From the NCBI GenBank assembly GCA_016124495.1, contig WGNP01000014.1, positions 100,442 to 164,441 on the forward strand: a DNA stretch of 64,000 bases. The letters run 5' to 3'. The translations under genes and the position numbers were made by a program. Of the stretch, positions 9,184 to 18,431 are shown one piece after another; position 1 is the first letter of the stretch; the number at the start of each line of letters is the position of its first letter. This DNA is from Hyphomonas sp. (GTDB lineage: Bacteria > Pseudomonadota > Alphaproteobacteria > Caulobacterales > Hyphomonadaceae). The notes under the pieces were generated by a model, which saw nothing but the letters and a program-made list of their open reading frames with translations, ran no database searches and was not told the origin of the DNA.

Positions 9184-9516
9184 GCCGGCACCGGATAATC
9201 CGCGTTGGCCGGTGTGATTTCCGCATTTATGGGAAAAGCAGCTGGAAACCGGGCGCGCTCAAGGCGCCTCATTAACGGACGCTGCCGAGGGTGGGGGTGA
9301 AAACATCATATTGAACAAAGGCAAAACCTGCCCCGGTTCATCAGCAGCCCCGCGGCTGCGCGCAGCGCAGTCATCTCAATCGCCCAGAGCTCGCCGGATT
9401 TGTGACAAATTCAACAGATAGCATTAATCTTAACTTAAGAATCATGCAGGCTGCCGCTTAAACGCCCCGTTAAGCCTTGCGCGCTTTAGTGACAGGAGAT
9501 GCCGAGGCCCGACCCC
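9184..9516. other. 333-base non-coding interval holding a CtrA-box promoter
   Basis: This interval lies between the ExoL-like gene and the small membrane-protein gene. It is AT-rich for this genome, contains the CtrA-type box at 9424-9438 and a GANTC site at 9439-9443, and holds no convincing ORF. Confidence 0.5.
9424..9438 (+). promoter_or_regulatory. Perfect CtrA-type box TTAA-N7-TTAA with adjacent GANTC site
   Basis: TTAA TCTTAAC TTAA matches the full CtrA consensus known from Caulobacter and related genera. It is followed directly by GAATC (9439-9443), a CcrM methylation target. A plausible -10 region lies near 9455-9465, about 60 bases before the small membrane-protein gene. I found no other perfect copy in the intergenic regions of this window. 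That CtrA acts here is inferred from the motif. Confidence 0.5.
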
Positions 9517-9702
9517 ATGATACCAGCAGACAGCCGCGTTTTCACTTCTCAAGTCAGTATGCCCCCGCGGGCAGACCGTGTTGTCGTGAGTGATTACAGC
9601 GACGGCAAATGGCCTGTCTGGCTGAGGCTGGTAACAATCATCGGTCTCAGCACGGCGCTCTGGGCGGCGATCATCTGGGCCGCTGTGTCCGTTTTCGGAT
9701 AA
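9517..9702 (+). CDS. Small single-span membrane protein, function unknown
   Basis: 61 residues: a hydrophilic N-terminus of about 33 residues, then WPVWLRLVTIIGLST and a continuing hydrophobic stretch to the end (AAIIWAAVSVFG), which makes one C-terminal membrane helix. I chose the ATG at 9517 because GAGG (9504-9507) sits nine bases upstream. The in-frame ATG at 9499 abuts its only AGGAG and looks unusable. The gene stands alone downstream of a perfect CtrA-type box and 120 bases before galE, inside the polysaccharide locus. Short alphaproteobacterial membrane proteins of this form are common but uncharacterised to my knowledge. A cell-cycle-timed accessory to the envelope or exopolysaccharide machinery is a guess from position only. 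Confidence 0.6.
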   Translation: MIPADSRVFTSQVSMPPRADRVVVSDYSDGKWPVWLRLVTIIGLSTALWAAIIWAAVSVFG

Positions 9703-9825
9703 CCCTGCGTCTGAAAGCCAGCAAGCCTGACTGGCGACGCGGACCAGATTTTGCATATAGGTGTCATATCTGATGGCGGGCCGGTTCGGACGCGTCACTT
9801 GGGTTTGCGTTAAGGATGGCTCGTC

Positions 9826-10830
9826 ATGCCAGGAAAATTGTTGGTCACAGGCGGGGCAGGTTATGTTGGCAGCCATTGTTGCCGGGCCTTTGCGGAAGCG
9901 GGCTGGCAAGTCACCGTTTTTGATAATCTCTCGACCGGTTGGCGCGACCTGGTGAACTGGGGCCCCCTGTTCGTGGGGGATCTTCAGAACCCGGCCGAAC
10001 TCGATGCCGCGTTTTCCCAGGTCAAGCCGGATGCCGTTGCTCATTTTGCCGGCTCGGCACTGGTTGCTGAATCAGTCCGTGAGCCCTCGATTTACTACCG
10101 CAACAATACCATTGCGACGCTCAACCTTCTCGAAGCCATGCGCAAGCACGGCGCCGGCTATCTCATTTTCTCCTCGACCTGTGCCACCTTCGGACATGCG
10201 AATACAGAGACGATCGACGAGCTGCATCCGCAAAATCCGATCAATCCCTATGGCATGTCCAAGCTGATGGTGGAGCAGATCCTCAGCGACTTCGACAAGG
10301 CGCACGCCATCCGCTCCATCCCGCTGCGTTACTTCAACGCCGCCGGTGCGGACCGCGACGGTAAGACAGGCGAGCGGCATGCCTGCGAAACGCATCTGAT
10401 CCCGCTGGCTCTCAAAGGCGCCTATGACGAAGGCTACGAGTTCACGATTCTCGGTCGCGATTTCGACACGCCGGACGGCACTGCAATACGCGATTACATT
10501 CACGTCGAAGACCTCGCCGAGGCGCACCTTCGCGCGCTGAACGCGCTGGACCAGGGCGCCTCTTCGGCGGCCTACAATCTCGGCACAGGGCGCGGCACCA
10601 GCGTGGAAGAAGTCGTCGCTGCAGTTGAGCGTGCAACCAATCGCAAGGTTCCGCGCCGTTACGGGCCTCGCCGTCCCGGCGATCCCGGGAGGCTGATCGC
10701 GCTTCCTGACAAGGCCCGGCGCGAACTCGGCTGGGCCGCGTCCCGCTCCGGGATCGACAACATTATTCGCACGGCGCTGAACTGGCATGAGCAGGACTGG
10801 GCCCCCAAAGCCGGGGCCGGTCAGGCGTAA
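9826..10830 (+). CDS. galE: UDP-glucose 4-epimerase
   Basis: 334 residues, an extended short-chain dehydrogenase that interconverts UDP-glucose and UDP-galactose with bound NAD. Visible motifs are the glycine-rich NAD site TGGAGYVGSH at residue 8, DNLSTG, HFAGSALVAESV, the catalytic serine region SSTCATFG, and the YGMSK tyrosine/lysine pair (about 143-147). Typical GalE segments follow: LRYFNAAGAD, RDYIHVEDLA and YNLGTGRGTSV. AAGGA precedes the ATG by nine bases. It probably supplies UDP-galactose to the surrounding glycosyltransferases. Related UDP-hexose or UDP-HexNAc specificity cannot be ruled out by eye. Confidence 0.9.
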   Translation: MPGKLLVTGGAGYVGSHCCRAFAEAGWQVTVFDNLSTGWRDLVNWGPLFVGDLQNPAELDAAFSQVKPDAVAHFAGSALVAESVREPSIYYRNNTIATLNLLEAMRKHGAGYLIFSSTCATFGHANTETIDELHPQNPINPYGMSKLMVEQILSDFDKAHAIRSIPLRYFNAAGADRDGKTGERHACETHLIPLALKGAYDEGYEFTILGRDFDTPDGTAIRDYIHVEDLAEAHLRALNALDQGASSAAYNLGTGRGTSVEEVVAAVERATNRKVPRRYGPRRPGDPGRLIALPDKARRELGWAASRSGIDNIIRTALNWHEQDWAPKAGAGQA

Positions 10831-10875
10831 CGTCTGCCAGGACCGCTTGGGGCAATCGAAAGCAGGCATGAGACG

Positions 10876-11991
10876 ATGAAAATGATCGACGAGCCGGCGA
10901 CGGCGGCTGACGCGGGCGCCTCTGTCACGCTTTCCGTGATCATCAACAATTATAACTACGAGCAATTCGTCAGCAAGGCGATTGAAAGTCTGCTTGAGCA
11001 GGAACCGGGCGGGCTGGAGATCATCGTCGTGGATGATTGCTCAACCGACTGCTCCCGAGACGTCATTCTCGATTACCAGCGCAGGAACCCGGGACGCATC
11101 ACGACCGTATTCCAGGTCTCCAACAGCGGGCAGGGTGCGGGCTTTAACGCGGGCTTTGCTGCAAGCCGGGGTGACCTGGTCATGTTCCTTGACGCAGATG
11201 ACTTCATGCTCCCCGGTGCGGCGGACGTGATACGCAGACAGAAAGAAGCCGGCGTAACGGTTTATCATTACCGGATGCTCTACACTGACGCGACGCATGC
11301 ATTGCGGGAAGGGTGCTACCCGCCTTTGCATGAGCGGTTGGCGGACGGGGATGCTTCGGCCACGTTGCGCGAGATCGGCCGCTACAAGGGCACAATCACG
11401 TCCGGGCTCGTGTTCGACAGGGCTGTTCTTGAGCAGATCATGCCTATGGATCCGGAAGCGTTCCGCTATGGCGGTGACGGCTACCTGTGTGCGGTGGCGC
11501 CGCTGTACGGGCCAGTCCGCAGCTCTGAAACCGCGATCAGCGCCTACCGGCTGCATCAACGCCAGCATACGTCCCGGCGTGAAGAGAAGGCGCGTCTCGC
11601 CCGGTGGCGTATCTCTCATGACAGGGAACGTTACAAAGCCCTGACAAGGCATGCTGAACGGCTCGGGCTCAGTGTGGCGCCCGGCCTGGGAACACGTGAC
11701 GACCAGCACTTGTTCGAACGTGTCGTCTCTGTGCTGTTTGAGCCGGGCGCGCACCCGGTTCCCGGTGAGACCCTGCCCGGTGCAGTGAGGGCCCTGCGAA
11801 AACTGACGTGGCAGACACAGGGCGGCCTGCGCCGTTTCCTGACATGGGCCTGGTGGACTGTATTCCTTCATGCCCCGCAACAGTTGAAGTACAGGCTCAT
11901 GGGATTGAAGCTTGATCCGATGACGCGGCCGGAATGGTTGAAGAAACTCGCTCGCTTACTGCGCAGGCGCCTGCGCCTCTACATGCCCTGA
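10876..11991 (+). CDS. Glycosyltransferase family 2
   Basis: 371 residues. The N-terminal GT-A domain starts with TLSVIINNYNYEQFV, has the nucleotide-binding VVDDCSTD near residue 50 and the metal-binding FLDADDF near residue 105. About 140 less conserved residues follow, ending in a basic amphipathic tail (LKKLARLLRRRLRLYMP) that may lie on the membrane. GT2 enzymes are inverting transferases using UDP- or GDP-sugars; the acceptor is unknown. It lies 45 bases after galE, and its stop is followed at once by the next GT2 gene, so the three are probably one operon. Confidence 0.85.
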   Translation: MKMIDEPATAADAGASVTLSVIINNYNYEQFVSKAIESLLEQEPGGLEIIVVDDCSTDCSRDVILDYQRRNPGRITTVFQVSNSGQGAGFNAGFAASRGDLVMFLDADDFMLPGAADVIRRQKEAGVTVYHYRMLYTDATHALREGCYPPLHERLADGDASATLREIGRYKGTITSGLVFDRAVLEQIMPMDPEAFRYGGDGYLCAVAPLYGPVRSSETAISAYRLHQRQHTSRREEKARLARWRISHDRERYKALTRHAERLGLSVAPGLGTRDDQHLFERVVSVLFEPGAHPVPGETLPGAVRALRKLTWQTQGGLRRFLTWAWWTVFLHAPQQLKYRLMGLKLDPMTRPEWLKKLARLLRRRLRLYMP

Positions 11992-12003
11992 GGAATGCCT
12001 GGT

Positions 12004-12999
12004 ATGGAAAAGGTCTCGCTCGTCATTCCTTGTTACAATGCCGCCGCGACGATTGAAAAAGCTGTGTCCAGCGCTTTGATGCAGACGATACCTGTGCGGG
12101 TCATCGTGGTCGACGACTGCTCGACTGACAGAAGCTTTGACATCCTGACCAGGCTGGCAGCGCAACATCCGCAACTGACGGTGCGCCGGCAGGACCGCAA
12201 TGGAGGACCGGGCGCGGCACGCAATGCTGGTCTGAGCCTGGTGCAAACCGAGTGGGTTGCTCCTCTGGATTCTGATGACTTTCTGTTGCCGGGCCGTATG
12301 GAGAAACTCCTGGCACATGCAGAGGCTGCCAGTGCAGATTTCATCGCCGACGACATAATTCGCATCTGGCCAGGTCAGGAGCCGGAGCAGGGCGTCCGGG
12401 TCTGGCGCGACGAACCGGTCGGCGTAGAGCGAATTGATCTGGGACGGTTTGTTCGTGAAAACACCCTGAAGTATACGGGGTTCCGCCGTGAACTCGGGTA
12501 TCTTAAACCCATGATGCGGGCATCATTCCTCCGTTCGCATAATATTCTTTTCCGAGAAGACATGCGTCTGTCCGAGGATTACGATTTGTACGCGCGTGCG
12601 CTGGCGGCCGGAGCGAAGTTTTATGTGATTGATCCATGCGGATATATTGCGTTGAACCGGGAGGGCTCCCTGTCCAGGGATATTCCGACCAAAGCGATGC
12701 AGAAGGTGGTAGATGCCGATCTCGCCCTGCTCGCCGGACCAGGCGTTACACCCGAGGCAAGATCTGCACTTCAGGAGCACTTGAAACAAAGTCGCATTGA
12801 TCTGTCATGGATGCAATTGATCGATGCTGTCAGATCCCGGAACCTGGCGGCTGCATTCAAGGTTTTCGGAGCGCCGGCTTCAGTGTCACAAGTGATACTT
12901 GTTCGTCTCTTCAAGCACTTGCTGAAAATTCCGCTCTATCCCCAGGAGCGCAATGAAGGCCGGGGCGCGGCCGCTCTGCGCGCGCAGGCTGTAAAGTGA
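12004..12999 (+). CDS. Glycosyltransferase family 2 (second copy type)
   Basis: 331 residues. GT-A fold with KVSLVIPCYNAAATIE, VVDDCSTDRSF, the GGPGAARNAGL segment and PLDSDDFLLP, which carries the metal-binding aspartates. The second half has RLSEDYDLYARALAAG, the usual position of the catalytic base (ED) in GT2 enzymes. I prefer the ATG at 12004, which has GAGGA nine bases upstream. An in-frame ATG at 11995 is only three bases from the previous stop and lacks room for a ribosome site. It faces the RDD gene, whose stop is four bases away on the other strand, and ends the polysaccharide cluster. The middle of the gene is a little AT-richer than its neighbours. Confidence 0.85.
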   Translation: MEKVSLVIPCYNAAATIEKAVSSALMQTIPVRVIVVDDCSTDRSFDILTRLAAQHPQLTVRRQDRNGGPGAARNAGLSLVQTEWVAPLDSDDFLLPGRMEKLLAHAEAASADFIADDIIRIWPGQEPEQGVRVWRDEPVGVERIDLGRFVRENTLKYTGFRRELGYLKPMMRASFLRSHNILFREDMRLSEDYDLYARALAAGAKFYVIDPCGYIALNREGSLSRDIPTKAMQKVVDADLALLAGPGVTPEARSALQEHLKQSRIDLSWMQLIDAVRSRNLAAAFKVFGAPASVSQVILVRLFKHLLKIPLYPQERNEGRGAAALRAQAVK

Positions 13000-13003
13000 C
13001 GCG

Positions 13004-13960
13004 TCAGCGCACGTCGAACTTGTCGCTCTTGCGCTCGCCGAGCAAAATGCGCTGTTCCAGACGCCGACGCAATGCTGCGTAGTAAGCCTCCAGAAACAAA
13101 AGGTCCGTCTCGCCCTCCGTCCGTACCCAGTTGATCTTGGCACGGATGCGGGTGGCCACCTGTGCCTTGATCTCCGGGGTGGATTGGCGAAGCACGTCCT
13201 CCAGCACATGCAGTTCGTGGATGCCGTAGGCTTCCGTCTGCGCCGGCGTGAAAGCGAAGCGCAAGGAGTTATCCGGGCGCGCCGCAGTCGAGGTGATGTC
13301 GTCCATCAACTTTGCCCTGGGCGCCTTGATCACCCAGGTACCGGCGATCAGGTCGCCGACACGCATCTTGTCTCTGTTGAAGATGGGGAACAACAGGAAC
13401 ACGCCGGACCAGAGCAGGCCGAACAGTGCCATCCACGCGCCGAACTGGTCGCCGCCCATCAGCGCAAACTGGAAGGGCAGGCCGATTTCGATCTCGCGGA
13501 TGAAGTTGCGCGCCAGCACCGAGTTGGCGGTCAGTCTCCCGCCATCGCGCGACGCAACGCGCAGCCCCAGGATGCGCTTGCCGGGCGTAGCCGCGCGCTG
13601 CCCGATCTCGAAGAAGATGTAATAGAAATTCCGCACAAAGAAGAAGAAAACCAGCCAGAAGGCAAACGCGAGATTGGCGCTGCCCGGGCTGAGCGCGCCA
13701 ATCACGAAATTCAGCCCGAGCAGGGTCGCGATCACGATCGCCCACTGGATCGCGATGTCGATCATGAATGCACCCGCGCGCTCAGACGCGCTCGCCAGCT
13801 TCAGCCGGATCGCCGCGCCCTCAGGCGTCACGAGGCGCCGCACCATCTTTGCAACGCGCATCTCCTCCGCCAGCCTCGCCCGGCGCTGCACGGCGGCCTC
13901 CATGCTGATGCCGGGGCGGCGGCCGGTATTGACCGGCCGGGAGGGCGGCGTGGCGGTCAT
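13004..13960 (-). CDS. RDD-family membrane protein
   Basis: 318 residues. A short basic N-terminus precedes the RDD domain. The typical first motif is LASASERAGAFMIDI, where the family's Arg-Asp pair sits. Two hydrophobic helices follow, then TPGKRILGLRVASRDGGR, then a third helix and RDKMRVGDLIAGTWVI. The last 100 residues are soluble and end in helices. RDD proteins are small membrane proteins; some have been linked to ion transport, but no single function fits all. It is the last gene of the DUF4129-DUF4350-MoxR-DUF58-SpoIIM-RDD operon and overlaps the SpoIIM-like gene by four bases (ATGA). A role as membrane component of that module is inferred. Confidence 0.8.
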   Translation of the reverse strand: MTATPPSRPVNTGRRPGISMEAAVQRRARLAEEMRVAKMVRRLVTPEGAAIRLKLASASERAGAFMIDIAIQWAIVIATLLGLNFVIGALSPGSANLAFAFWLVFFFFVRNFYYIFFEIGQRAATPGKRILGLRVASRDGGRLTANSVLARNFIREIEIGLPFQFALMGGDQFGAWMALFGLLWSGVFLLFPIFNRDKMRVGDLIAGTWVIKAPRAKLMDDITSTAARPDNSLRFAFTPAQTEAYGIHELHVLEDVLRQSTPEIKAQVATRIRAKINWVRTEGETDLLFLEAYYAALRRRLEQRILLGERKSDKFDVR

Positions 13961-14958
13961 GCGTCCGGCGCCTTGCGCGGCACATAGAAATACACCAGCC
14001 AGACCACCAGCGTCCCGCCGGCGACGGCGTAGCGTACGGTGTCGGAATTGATCAGCTGGCGTCCGAAGCCCTCCAGCAGGGCCGCGATGATAAGCATCAG
14101 TACACAGCCCATCGCCATCGTGGCGGCCTTCTGGCCCGCCGCGCGCGCCGAGGCGAGCCGCGTCCGCCCGCCCGGGAAGGCCACCGCCCCGCCAATCGCA
14201 AAGCCCGCGGCGCCGGCAAGGACGATGGCGAACAATTCGGTCACGCCGTGTATCATCAGCCAGCCGGTGAATTCATACCCGAGGCCCTTGTCCCAGAAAA
14301 CAGCATACAGCGAGCCGATCATCACGCCGTTATAGACCAGCAACCACGCCGTCGGGATGCCGAACGCGAACCCCAGCGCAAAAGCGAACAGGGCGATCTG
14401 CGCGTTGTTGTTGAACAGGAAGCTCGAGAATGCCGTAAGCTCGCCGTCTCCGGTTGTGCGTTCATCCGTATAGATTGTACTTCTCAGATACTCTACCGTG
14501 GCGTCCGGGTTGCGCCCATCAAAGAAATTCTGGCCATGAAAGGTCCAGAACCATTCCATGTCCTGCAGGCACAGGAAGAAGGCGAGCGCCCAGCCGCCGA
14601 AAAAGAAGAAGGCCGCCAGCAAAGTCGTCCAGACGGACTGGCTGACAGCCGCCGGCCAGTCGCGCCGCAGAAACTGCATCATCCTCTCGCCCAGCGTGGT
14701 GCGGGCGCCATAGACGAAGAAGTAGGCCCGCGTGCACAGGCTCTCGAGATAGCTGATGACGTTCTGGTCCAGCGAGATGGAGCGCGCGACGGACAGCGAC
14801 GATACCGCTTGCCGGTAGAGACGCGGCAGCGCGAGCATCTGCTCGTCTGTGAGGCTCTTAACCCCGCCATTTTCCGCCCTGGTCAGGATCAGGTCGAGCC
14901 GTTTCCAGTCGCTCTGGCGTTCTTCACGGAACCGGTAGGATTTCAGAAGGTCCGTCAC
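13957..14958 (-). CDS. SpoIIM-like (DUF95) integral membrane protein
   Basis: 333 residues. A soluble N-terminal helical region of about 95 residues is followed by five or six membrane helices, including VWTTLLAAFFFFGGWALAF, a segment with FNNNAQIALFAFALGFAFG, and IHGVTELFAIVLAGAAGF. The N-terminal ERQSDWKRLDLIL and the HGVTEL motif are typical of DUF95/SpoIIM-like proteins paired with RDD and MoxR genes in many bacteria. This is not evidence of sporulation. Overlaps of four bases with the genes on each side indicate translational coupling in the operon. The biochemical role is unknown. Confidence 0.82.
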   Translation of the reverse strand: MTDLLKSYRFREERQSDWKRLDLILTRAENGGVKSLTDEQMLALPRLYRQAVSSLSVARSISLDQNVISYLESLCTRAYFFVYGARTTLGERMMQFLRRDWPAAVSQSVWTTLLAAFFFFGGWALAFFLCLQDMEWFWTFHGQNFFDGRNPDATVEYLRSTIYTDERTTGDGELTAFSSFLFNNNAQIALFAFALGFAFGIPTAWLLVYNGVMIGSLYAVFWDKGLGYEFTGWLMIHGVTELFAIVLAGAAGFAIGGAVAFPGGRTRLASARAAGQKAATMAMGCVLMLIIAALLEGFGRQLINSDTVRYAVAGGTLVVWLVYFYVPRKAPDA

Positions 14959-16268
14959 AGCATGTCCCTTTGCTTGATCTGGAGATAGCGCGAGACAAGT
15001 TCGGTGCTGAACGCTTCAGGCGTTGTCTCTATGATCTGCACGCCAAGGCGCTGCAGGCGCCGGAACACGACATCGCGCTCCGCCAGCAGCGTATCGGCAA
15101 TCACCGCCCGGGCCACATCATGCGCCGTGTCGGGCGGCGCATCCGCCATCTGCGACAGCGCTGCATCCTCGAACGTCGCGAACAGGACGAGGTGGCGGTC
15201 GGTCAGGCGTCTGACGTTCTCCAGCATCAGCTCGGCTGAGATCGTGTCCACGAAGTCGGAGAAGATGATGATCAGGCTGCGCCGCTGCAATTGTGCGCCG
15301 AGGTTCGAGAGCGCGAGCGTGAAGTTTGCTTCGTCCTCGGAATATTCGAGCTCCGCCACCATCGCCTGCGCTTTCGGAAAGCTGCTGGTGCCGGTCAGGA
15401 AGCCGCTATTGAGGCCCGGGCGCTCGGAGAAGCCGTAGAGCATTGTCCGGTCGCCGTTGCGCAGCGAGACATAGGCGAGCAGCAGGCCTGCCGTCACCGC
15501 CCGGTCGATCTTTGGCACCCCGCCCAGCGGCTCGCTCATCAGGCGCCCGGTGTCGAAGGCGAAAACGATATTGTGGTTGCGTTCGGTCTTGAATTCCTTG
15601 GCGAGCAGCTGGCGGTGGCGCGCCGAGTGCTTCCAGTCGATCGCCCGCCGGTCCATGCCGGAGGCAAACTCGCGCAGCGCGTCGAACTCGCTGCCATCGC
15701 CGCGCTCGATCTGTGTCTTAATGCCGAACTCGGCATCCCGCGAGAAAAGCCGGATCGCCTCGTCGCGCACCCAGCGCACATTCGGCGTCACCGGTACGTC
15801 GAGACCGAACGGCTGGATATGCCGCTTCTGGATCAGCCCGAGAGGCCCCTGCCAGCGGCTCCACAGACGCACCACCTTTGCCACCCCGCGCCGTGATGGC
15901 GTCACACTGATCGTATGCGGCCGGTTTCGGCCATCCCAGCCGCGCAGCCCCTGCGGCGCCGGCGTGCCGAGCAGGGCATTCGTCTCCAGCTGGATCTCGA
16001 TCCGCGCGGGCAGCGGCCCTTCCGCAAACTCCAGATCAAGCTGTAGGTCATCCGCGCTGCCGACATACAGCAGTGGCGGCAGGCTGACCTTCGCCGAATA
16101 GTGACGCACCGAAGCGCCCAGCAGCGTATCAACCGCAATCAGCGCACCGACGCCCGCGATCCATCCCGCCGACAAGGTCCACAGCTCCGGCGCCAGCAGC
16201 GCGATAGCCACCAGGATCGGCAGCCCGAGCAGCATCAGGAAGATCGCGCGGAGGGTAGGGGAGATCAC
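14955..16268 (-). CDS. DUF58 domain protein (MoxR partner)
   Basis: 437 residues. Two N-terminal hydrophobic helices ([13 protein letters not shown] region) are followed by a beta-rich segment. Next comes the DUF58 signature around residues 205-230 ([30 protein letters not shown]), then a von Willebrand factor A-like fold. The metal-site strand reads [10 protein letters not shown], so the usual DxSxS of a MIDAS is replaced by DTGRL. DUF58 proteins are usually encoded beside MoxR ATPases and are thought to act with them in protein maturation or assembly, as ViaA does with RavA. It overlaps both neighbours by four bases. Firm for family, open for function. Confidence 0.87.
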   Translation of the reverse strand: MISPTLRAIFLMLLGLPILVAIALLAPELWTLSAGWIAGVGALIAVDTLLGASVRHYSAKVSLPPLLYVGSADDLQLDLEFAEGPLPARIEIQLETNALLGTPAPQGLRGWDGRNRPHTISVTPSRRGVAKVVRLWSRWQGPLGLIQKRHIQPFGLDVPVTPNVRWVRDEAIRLFSRDAEFGIKTQIERGDGSEFDALREFASGMDRRAIDWKHSARHRQLLAKEFKTERNHNIVFAFDTGRLMSEPLGGVPKIDRAVTAGLLLAYVSLRNGDRTMLYGFSERPGLNSGFLTGTSSFPKAQAMVAELEYSEDEANFTLALSNLGAQLQRRSLIIIFSDFVDTISAELMLENVRRLTDRHLVLFATFEDAALSQMADAPPDTAHDVARAVIADTLLAERDVVFRRLQRLGVQIIETTPEAFSTELVSRYLQIKQRDML

Positions 16269-17221
16269 CGGGGCGCCGCCGTCTGTTCAATGATGGCCAG
16301 CAGCGTTTCTTCCGTCGTGCGCCCTTCGATATCGGCCGCTGGTGAAAGCAGAACCCGGTGGCGCAGGGTGGACAGAGCCAGAGCCTTTACATCGTCGGGG
16401 ATCACGAAGTCGCGCCCGTCGAGCGCGGCGCGGGCGCGCGATGCGGTCGCGAGCGCTGCGGCGGCGCGCGGGCTGGCCCCTGTCTCCAGCGCCGGGCTGG
16501 TTCGCGTCGCACGGACAAGATCGACAATATAGGCGATGATGTCGTCATTGATCCGCGCCGCGGCGACGGCATCGACAGCTGCGTCCAGTTCGGCCGGCGA
16601 GATCACCGGCTGGATTCCGAACGCATCCGGCGTCTTCATCCCCGTGCGCTTGCCATGCTGCGCCACGATCTTCAGCTCTTCCTCGCGGCTCGGATAGTCC
16701 AGCGTGTGCTTGAACAGGAACCGGTCGAGCTGTGCTTCCGGCAACGGATACGTGCCCTGCTGTTCGATCGGGTTCTGCGTTGCGATCACCGTGAAGCGGG
16801 GGTTCAGCCCATAGCTGACCCCGTCGATTGTCACCTTGCGCTCCTGCATCGCTTCCAGCAGCGCCGCCTGCGTCTTCGGCGGCGTGCGATTGATCTCGTC
16901 GGCGAGCAGGATGTCGGTGAAGATAGGCCCCTTGGTCAGGCTGAACTGGTTGGTCTGGAAGTTGAAGAGGTTAGTGCCCAGAACATCGCCCGGCATCAGG
17001 TCCGGCGTGAACTGGATACGGCCGAACTGCAGCGAGATCGCCCTGGAGAAACACTGTGCCAGCAGCGTTTTCGCCGTGCCTGGCGCGCCTTCAAGAAGAA
17101 CGTGTCCGGATGAAAAAAGCGCGACCAGCAGAAGGTCCACCGTCGCATCCTGGCCGACGATCGCCTTGCGCACTTCGCTTCGGATCCGGTCCGCAAGGTT
17201 GCGGATTTCAGTTACGCTCAT
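16265..17221 (-). CDS. MoxR-family AAA+ ATPase
   Basis: 318 residues, standard MoxR length. Visible are Walker [10 protein letters not shown] (about 44-52), Walker [10 protein letters not shown] with the catalytic Asp-Glu, sensor 1 [20 protein letters not shown] with the arginine-finger region following, and sensor 2 [10 protein letters not shown]. MoxR proteins are hexameric chaperone-like ATPases that insert cofactors or remodel partner proteins. The operon gives it a DUF58 partner and several membrane proteins, so the target is probably at the inner membrane or in the envelope. It overlaps the upstream DUF4350 gene by 14 bases and the DUF58 gene by four. Confidence 0.93.
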   Translation of the reverse strand: MSVTEIRNLADRIRSEVRKAIVGQDATVDLLLVALFSSGHVLLEGAPGTAKTLLAQCFSRAISLQFGRIQFTPDLMPGDVLGTNLFNFQTNQFSLTKGPIFTDILLADEINRTPPKTQAALLEAMQERKVTIDGVSYGLNPRFTVIATQNPIEQQGTYPLPEAQLDRFLFKHTLDYPSREEELKIVAQHGKRTGMKTPDAFGIQPVISPAELDAAVDAVAAARINDDIIAYIVDLVRATRTSPALETGASPRAAAALATASRARAALDGRDFVIPDDVKALALSTLRHRVLLSPAADIEGRTTEETLLAIIEQTAAPR

Positions 17222-18431
17222 GAAGTTTTCTCCTGATGATTTCCTTGCGCCAGCGATACAGCGCCCGTGTCTTGGTTAGCAGATCGTCGCGGCTGGTGGC
17301 GGGCTCTTTCAGCTCCGCTTCCATCTGCGAAAAGACGCGTCCGGTTTCCGCGTCTGGCCCCAGCCGGTCGAACATGCCGGACACCTGCGCCTCGGTCAGA
17401 GTGCGCGGCGCGCCAATCTCCCGGGCGAGCCGGCGCCGCACCAGCGCCAGGAAGCCCGGCGCCATCCGCGCCTCGCGCCGCGCCATCGCCACCAGCCCCG
17501 CCGAATTGTCTGCCAACGCCTGCTTGCCGAGCGCAATGGCGCGCGCTTCCACGAGCGGCGGCCCGAACCGGATCGTCGCCGCCCAGCCCAGCAGCAACGC
17601 CGCCGCCAGCGCCACCAGCGTCACGCCAATATAGGGTACACTGAACATCATCTTCAGCAGGTTCTCGGAACGCTCGAACCCGTGCAGCGTCGCATCCAGC
17701 AGGATCGGTTCGGTGGTATCGTAGCGCAGGAAATCCACCATCTGAACGGCGAAGCGAGCATTCTCGCGCTGCGCAAGCCCGAAGGTGTGGAACACGTCCG
17801 GGTCACTCAATATGTAAAGGCTTCGCGCCGGATCATACGCCAGCAGCGCGCCGTCCCCGACAGCTATGATGGTCTCGAGCGACGCATGCTTGAGCAGCTG
17901 CAGCCGTACATCCGGCTTGATCGGCGCTGTGCCAAACGGCGTCTCGACACTGTCGGGAACGCGTACCCGCAAGATCTCCGCGTCCGGATAAGGCACGCTA
18001 AGCTGGTCGTTCAGGTCCCGCGCTTCGATGAAGCGCGTGTCTGCCTGGCGCGCCGCGTTCACTGGATCGGTGCGTCCCGTCCATTTCGGCAGCACCACCA
18101 GCGTCGCTGGCTGAAACACCCGGTCATCCAGCACCGAGAAGTCGCCATAGGCCGGCAGCGTCACGATCATCAGCCCCCAGTCGCGCGACTCCAGATCGCT
18201 CTCCAGCCGCGAAACCTTCACCGGATATCCGGCGGCCTCCAGCAGCCGCACGAAGCCGTTATAGCCCAGCGCCGATGTCGAGTACGGATGATCGCCTGCG
18301 CGGTTGCGGTCGCGCAGCTCCGGCGCCCAGCCCGCCATAACCAGCACGGCGCCGAACGAGATGGCGGCTACCGCGATCAGGATCGCCGCGACGCGGGCCG
18401 AGAAGGGGGAGGATGAAGGCGGGCTGCTCAT
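17208..18431 (-). CDS. DUF4350 domain membrane protein
   Basis: 407 residues. An N-terminal membrane helix ([19 protein letters not shown]) is followed by a periplasmic domain beginning [23 protein letters not shown], the DUF4350 hallmark with its amidotransferase-like fold. A second helix ([15 protein letters not shown]) sits near residue 300 before a cytoplasmic helical tail. I set the start at 18431 because its ATG overlaps the stop of the DUF4129 gene (ATGA). A longer frame reaches 18485 but has no such support. DUF4350 proteins are typical companions of MoxR/DUF58/DUF4129 genes, and no activity is established for them as far as I know. Confidence 0.8.
   Translation of the reverse strand: MSSPPSSSPFSARVAAILIAVAAISFGAVLVMAGWAPELRDRNRAGDHPYSTSALGYNGFVRLLEAAGYPVKVSRLESDLESRDWGLMIVTLPAYGDFSVLDDRVFQPATLVVLPKWTGRTDPVNAARQADTRFIEARDLNDQLSVPYPDAEILRVRVPDSVETPFGTAPIKPDVRLQLLKHASLETIIAVGDGALLAYDPARSLYILSDPDVFHTFGLAQRENARFAVQMVDFLRYDTTEPILLDATLHGFERSENLLKMMFSVPYIGVTLVALAAALLLGWAATIRFGPPLVEARAIALGKQALADNSAGLVAMARREARMAPGFLALVRRRLAREIGAPRTLTEAQVSGMFDRLGPDAETGRVFSQMEAELKEPATSRDDLLTKTRALYRWRKEIIRRKLHERN

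Noticed and set aside
9458..9473. Second TTAA...TTAA pair near the CtrA box
   Set aside because: The spacer is eight bases, not seven, so it does not meet the CtrA consensus.
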